Source: Bacteroidales bacterium UBA1176 (GTDB taxonomy: Bacteria > Bacteroidota > Bacteroidia > Bacteroidales > WCHB1-69). From it: DNA of 19,426 bases. Below, in pieces: positions 6,244-13,335 of the stretch. Under the pieces are notes generated by a model that saw nothing but the letters and a program-made list of their open reading frames with translations, did no database searches and was not told the DNA's origin. The stretch is taken from positions 1 through 19,426 of the forward strand of contig DBYW01000044.1 in assembly GCA_002311645.1 (NCBI GenBank), written 5' to 3'. Position numbers and translations under genes: made by a program. Every line of letters starts with the position of its first letter. Position 1 is the stretch's first letter.

Positions 6244-6883
6244 AGCAGTCCCGGAGGGTTACAGAGACGGGTGTTCTTTCGGAACACGTCTGAAGGGGCA
6301 ATGACAATGTAATTGAATCGGCCTCGAAGAGGCCTTCCTTTTTGTAACACCACACGAAGCGTAGCAAGTGTGGTGACGGGATGCGAGGCGGCACTCATCG
6401 CACCGCGGGAGTGTCTTGCCACGAAGCAATGCGCCTTCCCGGTGCGAAAGGGAGACAATTTGTAAGATGCCATATAGCCCTGGTTGGGGCTAAAGCTCGG
6501 TAGAAAATATGGTTGTTGGTGGTTGGTCTTTGGTGGTTGGATATTGGCTTCTTCCTTGAGCAGCCCCGTTAGGGGCAAGAGCTCGGTAACCCCTGGAATG
6601 GGGACGGTGCGTGGGAAAATCGCGGCGCGGGAGAACCATGAGACGAGTATGTGCGTTGTTCGCCGCGAAAAGGGAGTAGCGTTCGACGAGCATGCGTGAG
6701 GGATTGCAGCGGAAATGATTTTGGCGAGAATGGGTGTCCTGGCGGGACGGAGGTTCTGCTTGATGCTTCGTGTCTCGCGGAATGGTGGTGGGTTTTAAGC
6801 CAAAATCATTGGAGCGGAAAGCCCGACGGCGCGGCGGCATTGGATTGTGTACACGAAAATGACGTTATTTCCGCCGCCGCGCC
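6244..6883. other. Array of consecutive stem-loops, possible structured RNA or repeat element
   Basis: Hairpin arms follow one another with little between them: 6265-6276/6282-6291; GGCCTC 6320-6325/6329-6334, followed by a T-rich stretch; CACCACAC 6348-6355/6368-6375; CGCACCG 6399-6405/6440-6446; CCATAT 6470-6475/6507-6512 enclosing AGCCC/GGGCT; GCCCC 6563-6567/6572-6576; CCCC 6590-6593/6600-6603; TCGCGGCG 6620-6627/6661-6668; AATGATTTTGGC 6714-6725/6799-6810; GGCGCGGCGGC 6828-6838/6873-6883. Most stems are perfect. Three similar units (6244-6270, 6476-6502, 6559-6588) suggest repeated modules. Neither transcription nor function can be read from sequence alone. Confidence 0.5.
6476..6603. 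repeat. Repeated hairpin plus AGCTCGGTA motif
   Basis: A C-rich/G-rich hairpin followed after three or four bases by AGCTCGGTA occurs twice. The first is AGCCC/GGGCT at 6476-6491 with AGCTCGGTA at 6494-6502. The second is GCCCC/GGGGC at 6563-6576 with AGCTCGGTA at 6580-6588. The motif starts lie 86 bases apart. A GT-rich TTGGTGGTTGG tract fills the space between. A third, weaker relative of the hairpin (AGCAGTCCCGGAGGG) starts at 6244. Confidence 0.65.
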
Positions 6884-6999
6884 GGCACGCCCAAATAAAA
6901 AAAATGATACAAAAATTCTTGTCTGAGCCATCATGTATATAATCTCCAAATATTTTTAATTTTTTAGTACTTTGCAATGCAAGGTATTATAAAAAAGTG

Positions 7000-7007
7000 T
7001 ATCTTTG
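7000..7007 (+). promoter_or_regulatory. -7 box of the padR-pspC unit
   Basis: TATCTTTG is an exact TAnnTTTG match 21 bases before the padR ATG. A possible -33 TTTG lies at 6971-6974, 25 bases upstream, which is wider than usual. PadR-type regulators often control their own operon. No clear operator dyad is seen here. Confidence 0.6.
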
Positions 7008-7028
7008 CGGCGAAAAAAAACTAATGCT

Positions 7029-7385
7029 ATGGCAATATCAACTGAAAACGTCACGTCTCAAATGCGCAAGGGCATTCTTGAGTACTGTATCTTGCTTATT
7101 ATCAACAAGAAACCTGTTTATGTTTCGGATATTATTGCGGAATTGAAAGAGGCGCATCTCATTGTGGTGGAGGGCACGCTTTACCCATTGCTTTCGCGTC
7201 TCAAGAACGGTGGATTGCTTTCCTATCAGTGGCAGGAATCTGTGCAAGGACCGCCTCGCAAGTATTACGAACTTACGGACGAGGGTCGGGGTTTCCTCCA
7301 AGAGTTGGAGAGTGCATGGAACGACGTCAAGCGGACCATCGAAAAAATCAACGGCGACACATCTGGCGATGTGCAAGTAATTTGA
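7029..7385 (+). CDS. PadR-family winged-helix transcriptional regulator
   Basis: A 118-residue DNA-binding protein with the full PadR N-terminal domain. The helix MRKGILEYCILLII (12-25), the recognition-helix segment VEGTLYPLLSRLKNGGLL (47-64) and the wing GPPRKYYELTDEGRGFL (74-90) are all present. The short C-terminal helix ends about residue 118, so this is the small PadR class (subfamily 2-like). The ATG at 7029 is used because an in-frame TTG at 7005 lies within the -7 box. It is followed 25 bases later by a PspC-domain membrane protein. PadR-PspC pairs recur in Bacteroidota and Firmicutes, so it probably regulates that envelope-stress-type gene and itself. Its inducer is unknown. Confidence 0.9.
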   Translation: MAISTENVTSQMRKGILEYCILLIINKKPVYVSDIIAELKEAHLIVVEGTLYPLLSRLKNGGLLSYQWQESVQGPPRKYYELTDEGRGFLQELESAWNDVKRTIEKINGDTSGDVQVI

Positions 7386-7410
7386 ATATATTAACATAAA
7401 ACATACGACA

Positions 7411-8502
7411 ATGAAAAAGACATTGACAATCAACTTGAATGGCATGGTGTTCAACATTGACGAGGACGCCTACCATAAACTGAACAATTATTTGGCGGAG
7501 TTGGGCCATCATTTTCCAGAGGCGGAGCGTGAGGAGATTATGAATGACATAGAGGCGCGCATCGCGGAGTTGTTCAACCAAAAATTGCAACATCGCAATG
7601 TGGTGGAAATCAAGGATGTGGAAGAGGTGGTTGAGACGCTTGGCACGCCCAGCCAATTCGACGAGGCGGGTGCGCAGTCGGGTGGGGAAGAGCGTGCTGC
7701 CGCAGGTGCTGCCATGGGACAACCGAATCGTGGTCCGCGGCGCAAGTTCTACCGCGATGGCACTAACAAACGGATTGGTGGTGTGGCTGCCGGCATTGCC
7801 GCCTACCTCGATTGGGACGTGACTTTGGTGCGCGTGCTGCTATTGTTACTCCTCGTTATTAGCGTGGGTTGGACATTCTTAGGCTATGTCATAGTTTGGA
7901 TTGTTGCCCCGGAAGCTACGAGTGTTTCGCAACAGCTTGAAATGCAGGGTGTTGAGCCAACCATTGACAATATCCGTAATTTTAAGCCCAAAGACGATCC
8001 GCAAGAGCAACGCAATTCCAACGCGTTGGGCACCGTTGCTAAAATCGTAGTGGTTGCGTTGTTGGCATTCGTGGGATTGATGTTGCTGTCGGGTGTGCTT
8101 GGCCTGTTCGTGGCCCTTTGTCTGTTGCTGTTCGACATGTTGCCGGGCTTGGCATTCGGCACATGGGAAGTGTTGCTGTTGGTTAGCGTTATCCTTTTCC
8201 TCTTGATTCCGGCCATCGCATTGGTTCTGCTTTGTGTACGGCTTTTCAGTCAAGATTCCAAGATTCCCAAAGGGGCATTTTGGACCATGTTGGTGCTCTT
8301 CTTTGCGAGCTTCGTCACGATGATTGTTTCTGGTGTGAACGTGGCTGGGAAATATGGCGACAAGATGCACGGATTTTGGGATGAAGAGCGCGTTGAGCGA
8401 TATTGGGCGAAGCCCGCTCAAGACTCTCGGGAATCTGACACATACATTTTGAAAGAATCAGAAGATTCGTCCGAATTGGACACTCTTGTCACTGAAATCT
8501 AA
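7411..8502 (+). CDS. PspC-domain inner-membrane protein
   Basis: A 363-residue membrane protein. Residues 1-85 form a soluble N-terminal domain, rich in charged helix (EAEREEIMNDIEARIAELF), ending in the E-x-L-G-T-P segment seen in HAAS/DUF1700-like regions. Residues 111-168 are a PspC domain with the RIGGVAAGIAAYLDWD signature and its hydrophobic segment. Three more membrane segments follow (about 210-240, 252-278 and 288-307), then a polar, acidic C-terminal tail. PspC proteins are linked to phage-shock or envelope-stress responses, but the role of this longer form is not established. It is probably cotranscribed with the PadR gene 25 bases upstream. Its stop overlaps the radA stop by 4 bases, tail to tail. 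Confidence 0.85.
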   Translation: MKKTLTINLNGMVFNIDEDAYHKLNNYLAELGHHFPEAEREEIMNDIEARIAELFNQKLQHRNVVEIKDVEEVVETLGTPSQFDEAGAQSGGEERAAAGAAMGQPNRGPRRKFYRDGTNKRIGGVAAGIAAYLDWDVTLVRVLLLLLLVISVGWTFLGYVIVWIVAPEATSVSQQLEMQGVEPTIDNIRNFKPKDDPQEQRNSNALGTVAKIVVVALLAFVGLMLLSGVLGLFVALCLLLFDMLPGLAFGTWEVLLLVSVILFLLIPAIALVLLCVRLFSQDSKIPKGAFWTMLVLFFASFVTMIVSGVNVAGKYGDKMHGFWDEERVERYWAKPAQDSRESDTYILKESEDSSELDTLVTEI

Positions 8503-9875
8503 TTGTTTCCAAACAATTGCTTCATCATCTCCTCCACTTTTGTGATGGGGATGATTTTTATTGTATAATCCGAGGTTTTTATGCCTTTGAGGTTGTATTT
8601 GGAGACGAACATGCGGGTGAATCCAAGTTTGTCTGCCTCGGCGATGCGTTGTACGATACGGGATACGGGGCGCACTTCGCCACTGAGTCCCATTTCGCCC
8701 GCGAAGCAGGTTTTGGTGTCGATGGGCATGTCGATGGCGGAGGAGAGGATGGCGGCCACAATGGCCAAGTTGATGGCGGGGTCTTCCACGCGCACGCCTC
8801 CGGCGATGTTGAGGAAGACGTCCTTGGCACCGAGCTTGAAGTGACAACGTTTCTCGAGCACGGCCAACAGCATGTTCATCCTGCGGATGTCGTAGCCAGT
8901 GGCGGAGCGTTGCGGTACGCCGTAGACGGCGGTGCTGACAAGGGCCTGGGTCTCAATCATCATGGGCCTGTTTCCCTCCAAAATGGATGCCACGGCGTTG
9001 CCGCTGTAGTCCTCCTCGTGCTGCGACAAAAGGATCTCGGATGGGTTCAGGATTTCATGGAGCCCGTCTTGTGTCATCTCGAAGATGCCTAACTCGGAGG
9101 TGGAGCCGAAGCGGTTCTTGATGCAGCGCACGATGCGATAGCCGTAGTGTTGGTCGCCCTCGAACTGGAGCACGGTGTCCACGATATGTTCTAAGATTTT
9201 GGGGCCGGCGAGAGTCCCGTCCTTGGTGATGTGCCCGATGAGGAACACGGGAATGCCCGTGGTTTTGGCAAGGTGCTGGAATTCAGCGGCGCACTCCTTG
9301 AGTTGGGATATGGAGCCGGCGGCGGAGTCGAGCAGTGAACTTTGCATGGTCTGTATGGAGTCGACGATGATGATGTCGGGGCGGAGAGTCTCCACGTGCT
9401 TGAAGATTTCTTGGGTGCTTGTTTCGGTGAGCACGTAGCAGTTGGGCGCTTTCTGTGCAAAGAGGCGTGCGGCGCGCATTTTGAGTTGCGCCTCGCTCTC
9501 CTCGCCAGAGACGTATAGCACTTTGGCCTCTTTGATGTTGAGGGCCATTTGCAGGAGCAGAGTGGACTTGCCGATGCCGGGTTCGCCGCCGAGCAGCACG
9601 ATGGAGCCGGCCACGATGCCCCCGCCGAGCACGCGGTCAAACTCGCCGAAGGTGGTGGAGATACGTGGCAGCTGTTGTAACGACACTTCGTCAATGGGTT
9701 TGGGCGCGCTTTTCGTGACTGTCGCGTTGGAACGTCCCTTCGCGGGCGTCTCTTCCCGCACGATGACCTCTTCCTCGAATGTGTTCCATTCCCCGCATGA
9801 GGGACAACGTCCTATCCATTGCGCTGACTGCGCCCCGCAATTCTTGCAGAAATATTGTGTTTTGTTCTTTGCCAT
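8499..9875 (-). CDS. radA: DNA repair/recombination ATPase RadA (Sms)
   Basis: A 458-residue cytosolic protein that drives branch migration of recombination intermediates with RecA. It has three regions: a C4 zinc finger (C10, C13, C24, C27), a RecA-like ATPase with Walker A GEPGIGKST (97-105) and Walker B IIIVDS (168-173), and the RadA-specific KNRFG (253-257). A C-terminal Lon-protease-like domain without protease activity follows from about residue 285. Length and motif order are normal. The ATG at 9875 (MAKNKTQYFC) is chosen because the longer in-frame start at 9908 precedes the -7 box at 9903-9896. It converges with pspC, with a 4-base overlap of the stops and no terminator between them. 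Confidence 0.96.
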   Translation of the reverse strand: MAKNKTQYFCKNCGAQSAQWIGRCPSCGEWNTFEEEVIVREETPAKGRSNATVTKSAPKPIDEVSLQQLPRISTTFGEFDRVLGGGIVAGSIVLLGGEPGIGKSTLLLQMALNIKEAKVLYVSGEESEAQLKMRAARLFAQKAPNCYVLTETSTQEIFKHVETLRPDIIIVDSIQTMQSSLLDSAAGSISQLKECAAEFQHLAKTTGIPVFLIGHITKDGTLAGPKILEHIVDTVLQFEGDQHYGYRIVRCIKNRFGSTSELGIFEMTQDGLHEILNPSEILLSQHEEDYSGNAVASILEGNRPMMIETQALVSTAVYGVPQRSATGYDIRRMNMLLAVLEKRCHFKLGAKDVFLNIAGGVRVEDPAINLAIVAAILSSAIDMPIDTKTCFAGEMGLSGEVRPVSRIVQRIAEADKLGFTRMFVSKYNLKGIKTSDYTIKIIPITKVEEMMKQLFGNN

Positions 9876-9895
9876 GGAGTCAAACTTTATGGCTG

Positions 9896-9903
9896 CAAAG
9901 TTA
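9896..9903 (-). promoter_or_regulatory. -7 box of radA
   Basis: The minus strand reads TAACTTTG, matching TAnnTTTG, 20 bases before the radA ATG at 9875. This supports the shorter radA start. Confidence 0.55.
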
Positions 9904-9937
9904 CACATTTTTCGGGTCTTTTCACAGTATGGGAACT

Positions 9938-9974
9938 ATAAAAAAAAGTCCTCCCAGCAGTGCAAGGAGGACTT
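9938..9974 (-). terminator. Terminator of the dksA-like/lspA/S46 unit
   Basis: On the minus strand AAGTCCTCC (9974-9966) pairs with GGAGGACTT (9954-9946) across an 11-base loop. A run of T follows (9947 down to 9940). It lies 31 bases past the S46 peptidase stop and before the radA promoter. Confidence 0.85.
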
Positions 9975-10005
9975 TGTGTTGTTGAACGTGTTTATATATA
10001 GGGGA

Positions 10006-12165
10006 TTATTTCCGGATATCCATTTCCTTCAGCAGGTATCCTTGGCCGCCGTACTTGTCGATGACGAAGAGTACGTAGCGGGCGTCGACGTTGATGCAAC
10101 GTTGCAGTTCAGTGTTGAAGACGATGTCGCTGCTGAGGGCTTCCCAGTTGCCGTCGAAGGCCAAGCCGATGAGTTCGCCGTTGCCGTTCATGATCGGGCT
10201 GCCGGAGTTGCCGCCGGTGATGTCGTTGTTGGAGAGGAAGCAGACGTGCAGTGTACCGTCCTTGTCAGCATATTGGCCAAAATCTTTCTTGAGGATGAGG
10301 TCCTTGAGCTTGCTGGGCACATCAAATTCTGGGTCGCCGGGGATTTCCTTTTCGAGGATACCCTTGGTGGTGGTGAAGTAGTTGTAGTGGACGCCGTCAG
10401 CCGGGTAATAGTCGCACACGGTGCCGTAGGTGGTACGCATGGTGCTGTTGGCATCGGGGTACATGGGTGTGTTGGCGTTCATCTCCTTCAGGGCGGCCAG
10501 GTAGGTGCGGCGCGGCACATCGATTTTTTCCATGTCGGCGTACACGTGCTGGTTCACCATAATCATGCTCGTCATAGCCTGGAGATATTGGTAGACAGGG
10601 TCTTTTTCAAGCGTCTTGTTGTTGGGCTTGTTGAGGAATTTCTCGAAGTTCTCCTTGCAGATGAAGATGGAGTTTGCGAGGGCGCTCTTGAAATTCTCCT
10701 TGCTTCCCTTGTATCCTTTGAGGAGGCCGTTGATGTCCGGGCGCTTGTCGGCAGGCAGACGATCCCAGGTTTGGAGCGTGGCCATGATGACGTCGACCTC
10801 AGTGGCGATGTCCTTGTTGCCCATGTGCTTATCATACACTTTCATCAAGGCTTCGATCTTTTCGGGGGTAAAGCCCTTGTCACCCTTCTTGAGGGTGATG
10901 GAGTTGCGGGTACGCCAGCCGGTGAGCAGTGTGGCGGAAGCGCTGAGGCAGAGGTTGGCATTGGTCATGGCCTTGTAGGAGTCGCCATTGACGCCTTCCA
11001 CAGCCTTCTTGATGTCGTTCAAGCAGGAACCGTATTTCTTTTGGCGGTCGCTGCTGGCATTGATCCATTGGGTAAGTTCCTTTTCTTGTTGTTGTTTTTT
11101 CTCCACCACGCGGAGGTTTTTCAGGCTGTTGACTTCACCATGTTGGTTTTTCCAGTAGTTGGCGAGGCTGGCGTGGTCGTCGGCATATTTGAGGCGGACG
11201 GCCTCATCGGCGTTCATGTGGTCGTTGATGACGGGCAAAATAATGTCGAGGGGTTCATAGATGGCGGGGTCGTTCACGTCGATGGCGTTTTGCACCTCGT
11301 AGGAGGTCATGAAGCGTTCGGTAGTGCCGGGGTAGCCCCAAATCATGGTGTAGTCGCCGGGTTGATAGCCTTTAAGGCTGATAGGCAAGAAATGCTTGGG
11401 ATGGAACGGGACGTTTTCTTTGGAATATTTTGCGGGAGAGCCGTCGGGGGCGGTGTAGATGCGGAACACGGTGAAGTCGCCGGTGTGGCGAGGCCACATC
11501 CAGTTATCGGTGTCGCCGCCGAACTTGCCGATGGCGCTGGGCGGAGCGCAAACGAGACGCACATCCTCGTAGGTGGTGTAGATGAACATGTAGTATTCGT
11601 TGCCTTCGTAGAAGGGTTTCACGACCACCTTGTAGCGGCCGTCGTTGGAATTCTCCTTCTGGAGTTTCTTGATGGCGGTCTCGATGGCTTTTTCGCGGGC
11701 GCTTTCGGTGGCGTCATCCTTGACGTCGGCCAGCACGATGGAGGTTACGTCTTCCATTCTTTCGAGGAAATTGACATGGAAGCTGGCGGGCAGCTCTTCC
11801 TCGCGGCTCATGGCAAAGAAGCCGTTCTGGAGATAGTCGTGCTCCACGGTGGAGAGTTCCACCACGGAGGAATAGCCACAATGGTGGTTGGTGAACATCA
11901 GGCCGTCGCGGCTGACCATCTCGCCGGTGCAGAAGCCGTCGCCCAATTGGACGATAGCATCCTTGAGGGAGGAATGGTTGATGTCATACAACTCTTCCGC
12001 AGAGAGGCGCAAACCCAATTTCTGCATCTGGGCATAATTGTAGTTCTTGATGAACATGGGGAGCCACATGCCCTCGTCGGGCGGGTTGATGGCAAAGGTG
12101 GTGGCGCAAAATGCCGTTGCGACGAACAGCATCAGGACCTTTTTCATGTTGAATAAGAATTTCAT
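10006..12165 (-). CDS. S46-family dipeptidyl peptidase, DPP7-like
   Basis: A 719-residue exported serine exopeptidase that would release dipeptides from peptide N-termini in the periplasm. Residues 7-25 form a signal peptide ending CATTFA. The mature start INPPDEGMW is typical of the family. The chymotrypsin-type triad is visible: H95 in TNHHCGY, D230 in RHTGDFTVFR and S654 in GGNSGSP. The S1-pocket residue 18 positions after the serine is glycine (AFDGNWEA). In the studied enzymes glycine marks DPP7, which prefers hydrophobic P1 residues, while arginine there marks the Asp/Glu-specific DPP11. Two starts are possible, 12165 and 12147, because an 18-bp tandem duplication copies the start region. 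The second gives a cleaner signal peptide. It follows lspA by 42 bases and ends at a strong terminator. Confidence 0.92.
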   Translation of the reverse strand: MKFLFNMKKVLMLFVATAFCATTFAINPPDEGMWLPMFIKNYNYAQMQKLGLRLSAEELYDINHSSLKDAIVQLGDGFCTGEMVSRDGLMFTNHHCGYSSVVELSTVEHDYLQNGFFAMSREEELPASFHVNFLERMEDVTSIVLADVKDDATESAREKAIETAIKKLQKENSNDGRYKVVVKPFYEGNEYYMFIYTTYEDVRLVCAPPSAIGKFGGDTDNWMWPRHTGDFTVFRIYTAPDGSPAKYSKENVPFHPKHFLPISLKGYQPGDYTMIWGYPGTTERFMTSYEVQNAIDVNDPAIYEPLDIILPVINDHMNADEAVRLKYADDHASLANYWKNQHGEVNSLKNLRVVEKKQQQEKELTQWINASSDRQKKYGSCLNDIKKAVEGVNGDSYKAMTNANLCLSASATLLTGWRTRNSITLKKGDKGFTPEKIEALMKVYDKHMGNKDIATEVDVIMATLQTWDRLPADKRPDINGLLKGYKGSKENFKSALANSIFICKENFEKFLNKPNNKTLEKDPVYQYLQAMTSMIMVNQHVYADMEKIDVPRRTYLAALKEMNANTPMYPDANSTMRTTYGTVCDYYPADGVHYNYFTTTKGILEKEIPGDPEFDVPSKLKDLILKKDFGQYADKDGTLHVCFLSNNDITGGNSGSPIMNGNGELIGLAFDGNWEALSSDIVFNTELQRCINVDARYVLFVIDKYGGQGYLLKEMDIRK

Positions 12166-12173
12166 GTTGAATA
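12143..12173. repeat. 18-bp-period tandem duplication at the peptidase start codon
   Basis: TTCATGTTGAATA occurs at 12143-12155 and again at 12161-12173, exactly 18 bases apart. Each copy contains a minus-strand ATG (12147 and 12165) in the same frame with the same upstream bases, so either could initiate. Confidence 0.8.
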
Positions 12174-12207
12174 GTATTTGATAGTTAAAAATAAATTTGC
12201 AAAATGT

Positions 12208-12882
12208 CTATTGTTGCTCTTTGACGGAATCACCTTTGACAGGTGTCTCCTCGTTTGATTTTTTTTCTGGTTCCAGTGATTTGAAAATTCGTTTGTTGAA
12301 GATGATTACCAAGAAGATACCGATGGTGATGCAGGCATCGGCGATGTTAAAGATGGCGGGAAAGAAATAGGAGCCGCCCCAAAGAGGGAACCAGTCGGGC
12401 AGGGGGAAGAGCTTGACGTAGAACATGTCAACGACTTTGCCGTAGAAGAAGGGGGCGTAACCACCGACGTCGGGGAAGAGCGTTGCCACGGTCAGCATTG
12501 TGCTCTCGTTGAAAATGAGCCCATAGAAGAGGGAATCAATGATGTTGCCGAGGGCGCCGGCGATGACGAGGCAGAAGATTGTCAGCGTGAGGCTGTCCAT
12601 GTGCCCACGCTTGATGAGGCGATGCGTGTACCAGCACATCACAATCACCAAGGCGATGCGCAACAGCGACAAAAATAGCTTGCCGATGTTCTGGCCTAAG
12701 CTGATGCCGAAGGCCATGCCTTCGTTTTCGACAAAAAGGAGATTGAACCAGTGCCCGAGCACAGGGATGCATTCGCCCAATGTCATGTGGGTCTTGACCC
12801 ACACCTTGAGGAACTGATCTGCAATGATGATGACTGCAATCATGCAGATTGCAATCACACTATATTTTCGTTGTTTGCTCAA
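12208..12882 (-). CDS. lspA: Lipoprotein signal peptidase (signal peptidase II)
   Basis: A 224-residue inner-membrane aspartyl protease that cuts the signal peptide from prolipoproteins after lipid attachment. It would process GldD in this window. Four membrane helices are apparent, at about 8-25, 66-86, 97-116 and 176-196. The catalytic aspartates are D116 in GNIIDS and D182 in FNIADACI. The conserved NEGMAFG (53-59) and D22 region are also present. Family members are usually about 160 residues. The extra length is an insert between helices 3 and 4 (about 121-172), common in Bacteroidota, and a polar tail of about 25 residues. Translation appears to begin at TTG, because no ATG precedes the first helix. 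That TTG overlaps the stop of the dksA-like gene (TTGA), implying translational coupling. Confidence 0.93.
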   Translation of the reverse strand: MSKQRKYSVIAICMIAVIIIADQFLKVWVKTHMTLGECIPVLGHWFNLLFVENEGMAFGISLGQNIGKLFLSLLRIALVIVMCWYTHRLIKRGHMDSLTLTIFCLVIAGALGNIIDSLFYGLIFNESTMLTVATLFPDVGGYAPFFYGKVVDMFYVKLFPLPDWFPLWGGSYFFPAIFNIADACITIGIFLVIIFNKRIFKSLEPEKKSNEETPVKGDSVKEQQ

Positions 12883-13271
12883 TTTTTTTTCTGTTTTTCC
12901 TTGATTTTGGAATCGATGTCGAGTGTGGCGTGGGGGACGATTCTGAGACGTTCCTTGGGAATGAGCTTGCCCGTCATGCGGTCCACACCGTATGTCTTGT
13001 TCTCGATTCGGATTAAGGCGGCTTCGAGGTTGGAGATATATTTGACCAGACGGGCTGCTAATCGACTATTCTCTTCCTTCGACAACACCTGGTTGCCCTC
13101 CTCCATGTTCTTGAAGGTCGGGGCAGTGTCGGTAGTGTCATTACCAGTGCCGCTATAGGCTTCTTGGTAGACTTCCAGAGAGCGCTTGGCTTCTGCTATC
13201 TTGTTCTCAATAAGAACTCTGAATTCCTCCAACTCCTCATCGGAATAGCGGTTGATGATATGTGTAGTCAT
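12879..13271 (-). CDS. DksA/TraR-family protein lacking zinc-finger cysteines
   Basis: A 130-residue homologue of DksA, a protein that binds RNA polymerase through the secondary channel. A charged coiled coil (about 8-40 and 60-92) is followed by the family's C-terminal block YGVDRMTGKLIPKERLRIVPHA (94-115). In DksA this block holds a C4 zinc finger (CVDTG ... CIEC). Here all cysteine positions are replaced and the protein contains no cysteine at all, so it cannot bind zinc that way. Cysteine-poor relatives occur in Bacteroidota. It heads an apparent operon with lspA (4-base overlap) and the S46 peptidase, from a TATCTTTG -7 box 32 bases upstream. Transcriptional control is the family role. 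Whether this member binds RNA polymerase is unproven. Confidence 0.85.
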   Translation of the reverse strand: MTTHIINRYSDEELEEFRVLIENKIAEAKRSLEVYQEAYSGTGNDTTDTAPTFKNMEEGNQVLSKEENSRLAARLVKYISNLEAALIRIENKTYGVDRMTGKLIPKERLRIVPHATLDIDSKIKEKQKKN

Positions 13272-13302
13272 TTCAAGTAGGATTAGGTTTTATAAATTGC
13301 GG

Positions 13303-13310
13303 CAAAGATA
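13303..13310 (-). promoter_or_regulatory. -7 box of the dksA-like/lspA/S46 unit
   Basis: The minus strand reads TATCTTTG, identical to the padR -7 box, and lies 32 bases before the dksA-like ATG at 13271. No clear -33 element is seen. Confidence 0.6.
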
Positions 13311-13335
13311 CACAATTTTCCCTAATTCCTTGTGA

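Larger units (their letters stand above)
5902..6999. other. 1.1-kb gene-free repetitive region
   Basis: Almost all other intergenic gaps in the window are under 200 bases. This one is about 1.1 kb and no frame in it resembles a protein: the open frames are short, overlap each other on both strands and cross repeats. It holds, in order, the metal-ATPase control region, a 45-bp tandem repeat (6000-6095), an inverted GT/CA-rich counterpart (6147-6190), a chain of hairpins (6244-6883) and an AT-rich approach to the padR promoter. It may be a decayed or non-autonomous mobile element, or a structured RNA locus. I see no transposase. Confidence 0.7.

Noticed and set aside
6320..6345. GGCCTC/GAGGCC hairpin followed by TTCCTTTTT as an intrinsic terminator of a gene
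   Set aside because: It could terminate a transcript, but no gene leads into it. It is kept as part of the hairpin array.
6237..6840. Overlapping minus-strand open frames in the gene-free region, some over 110 codons
   Set aside because: They run through hairpin arms and GT repeats, overlap frames on the other strand, lack promoters, and are rich in P/R/T/Q as expected from translated repeats.
9442..12156. A very long plus-strand open frame (about 900 codons) antisense to radA and the S46 peptidase
   Set aside because: It mirrors the codon structure of two clearly recognised minus-strand genes, is full of V/G/A/H runs without motifs, and crosses a terminator and a promoter of the other strand.
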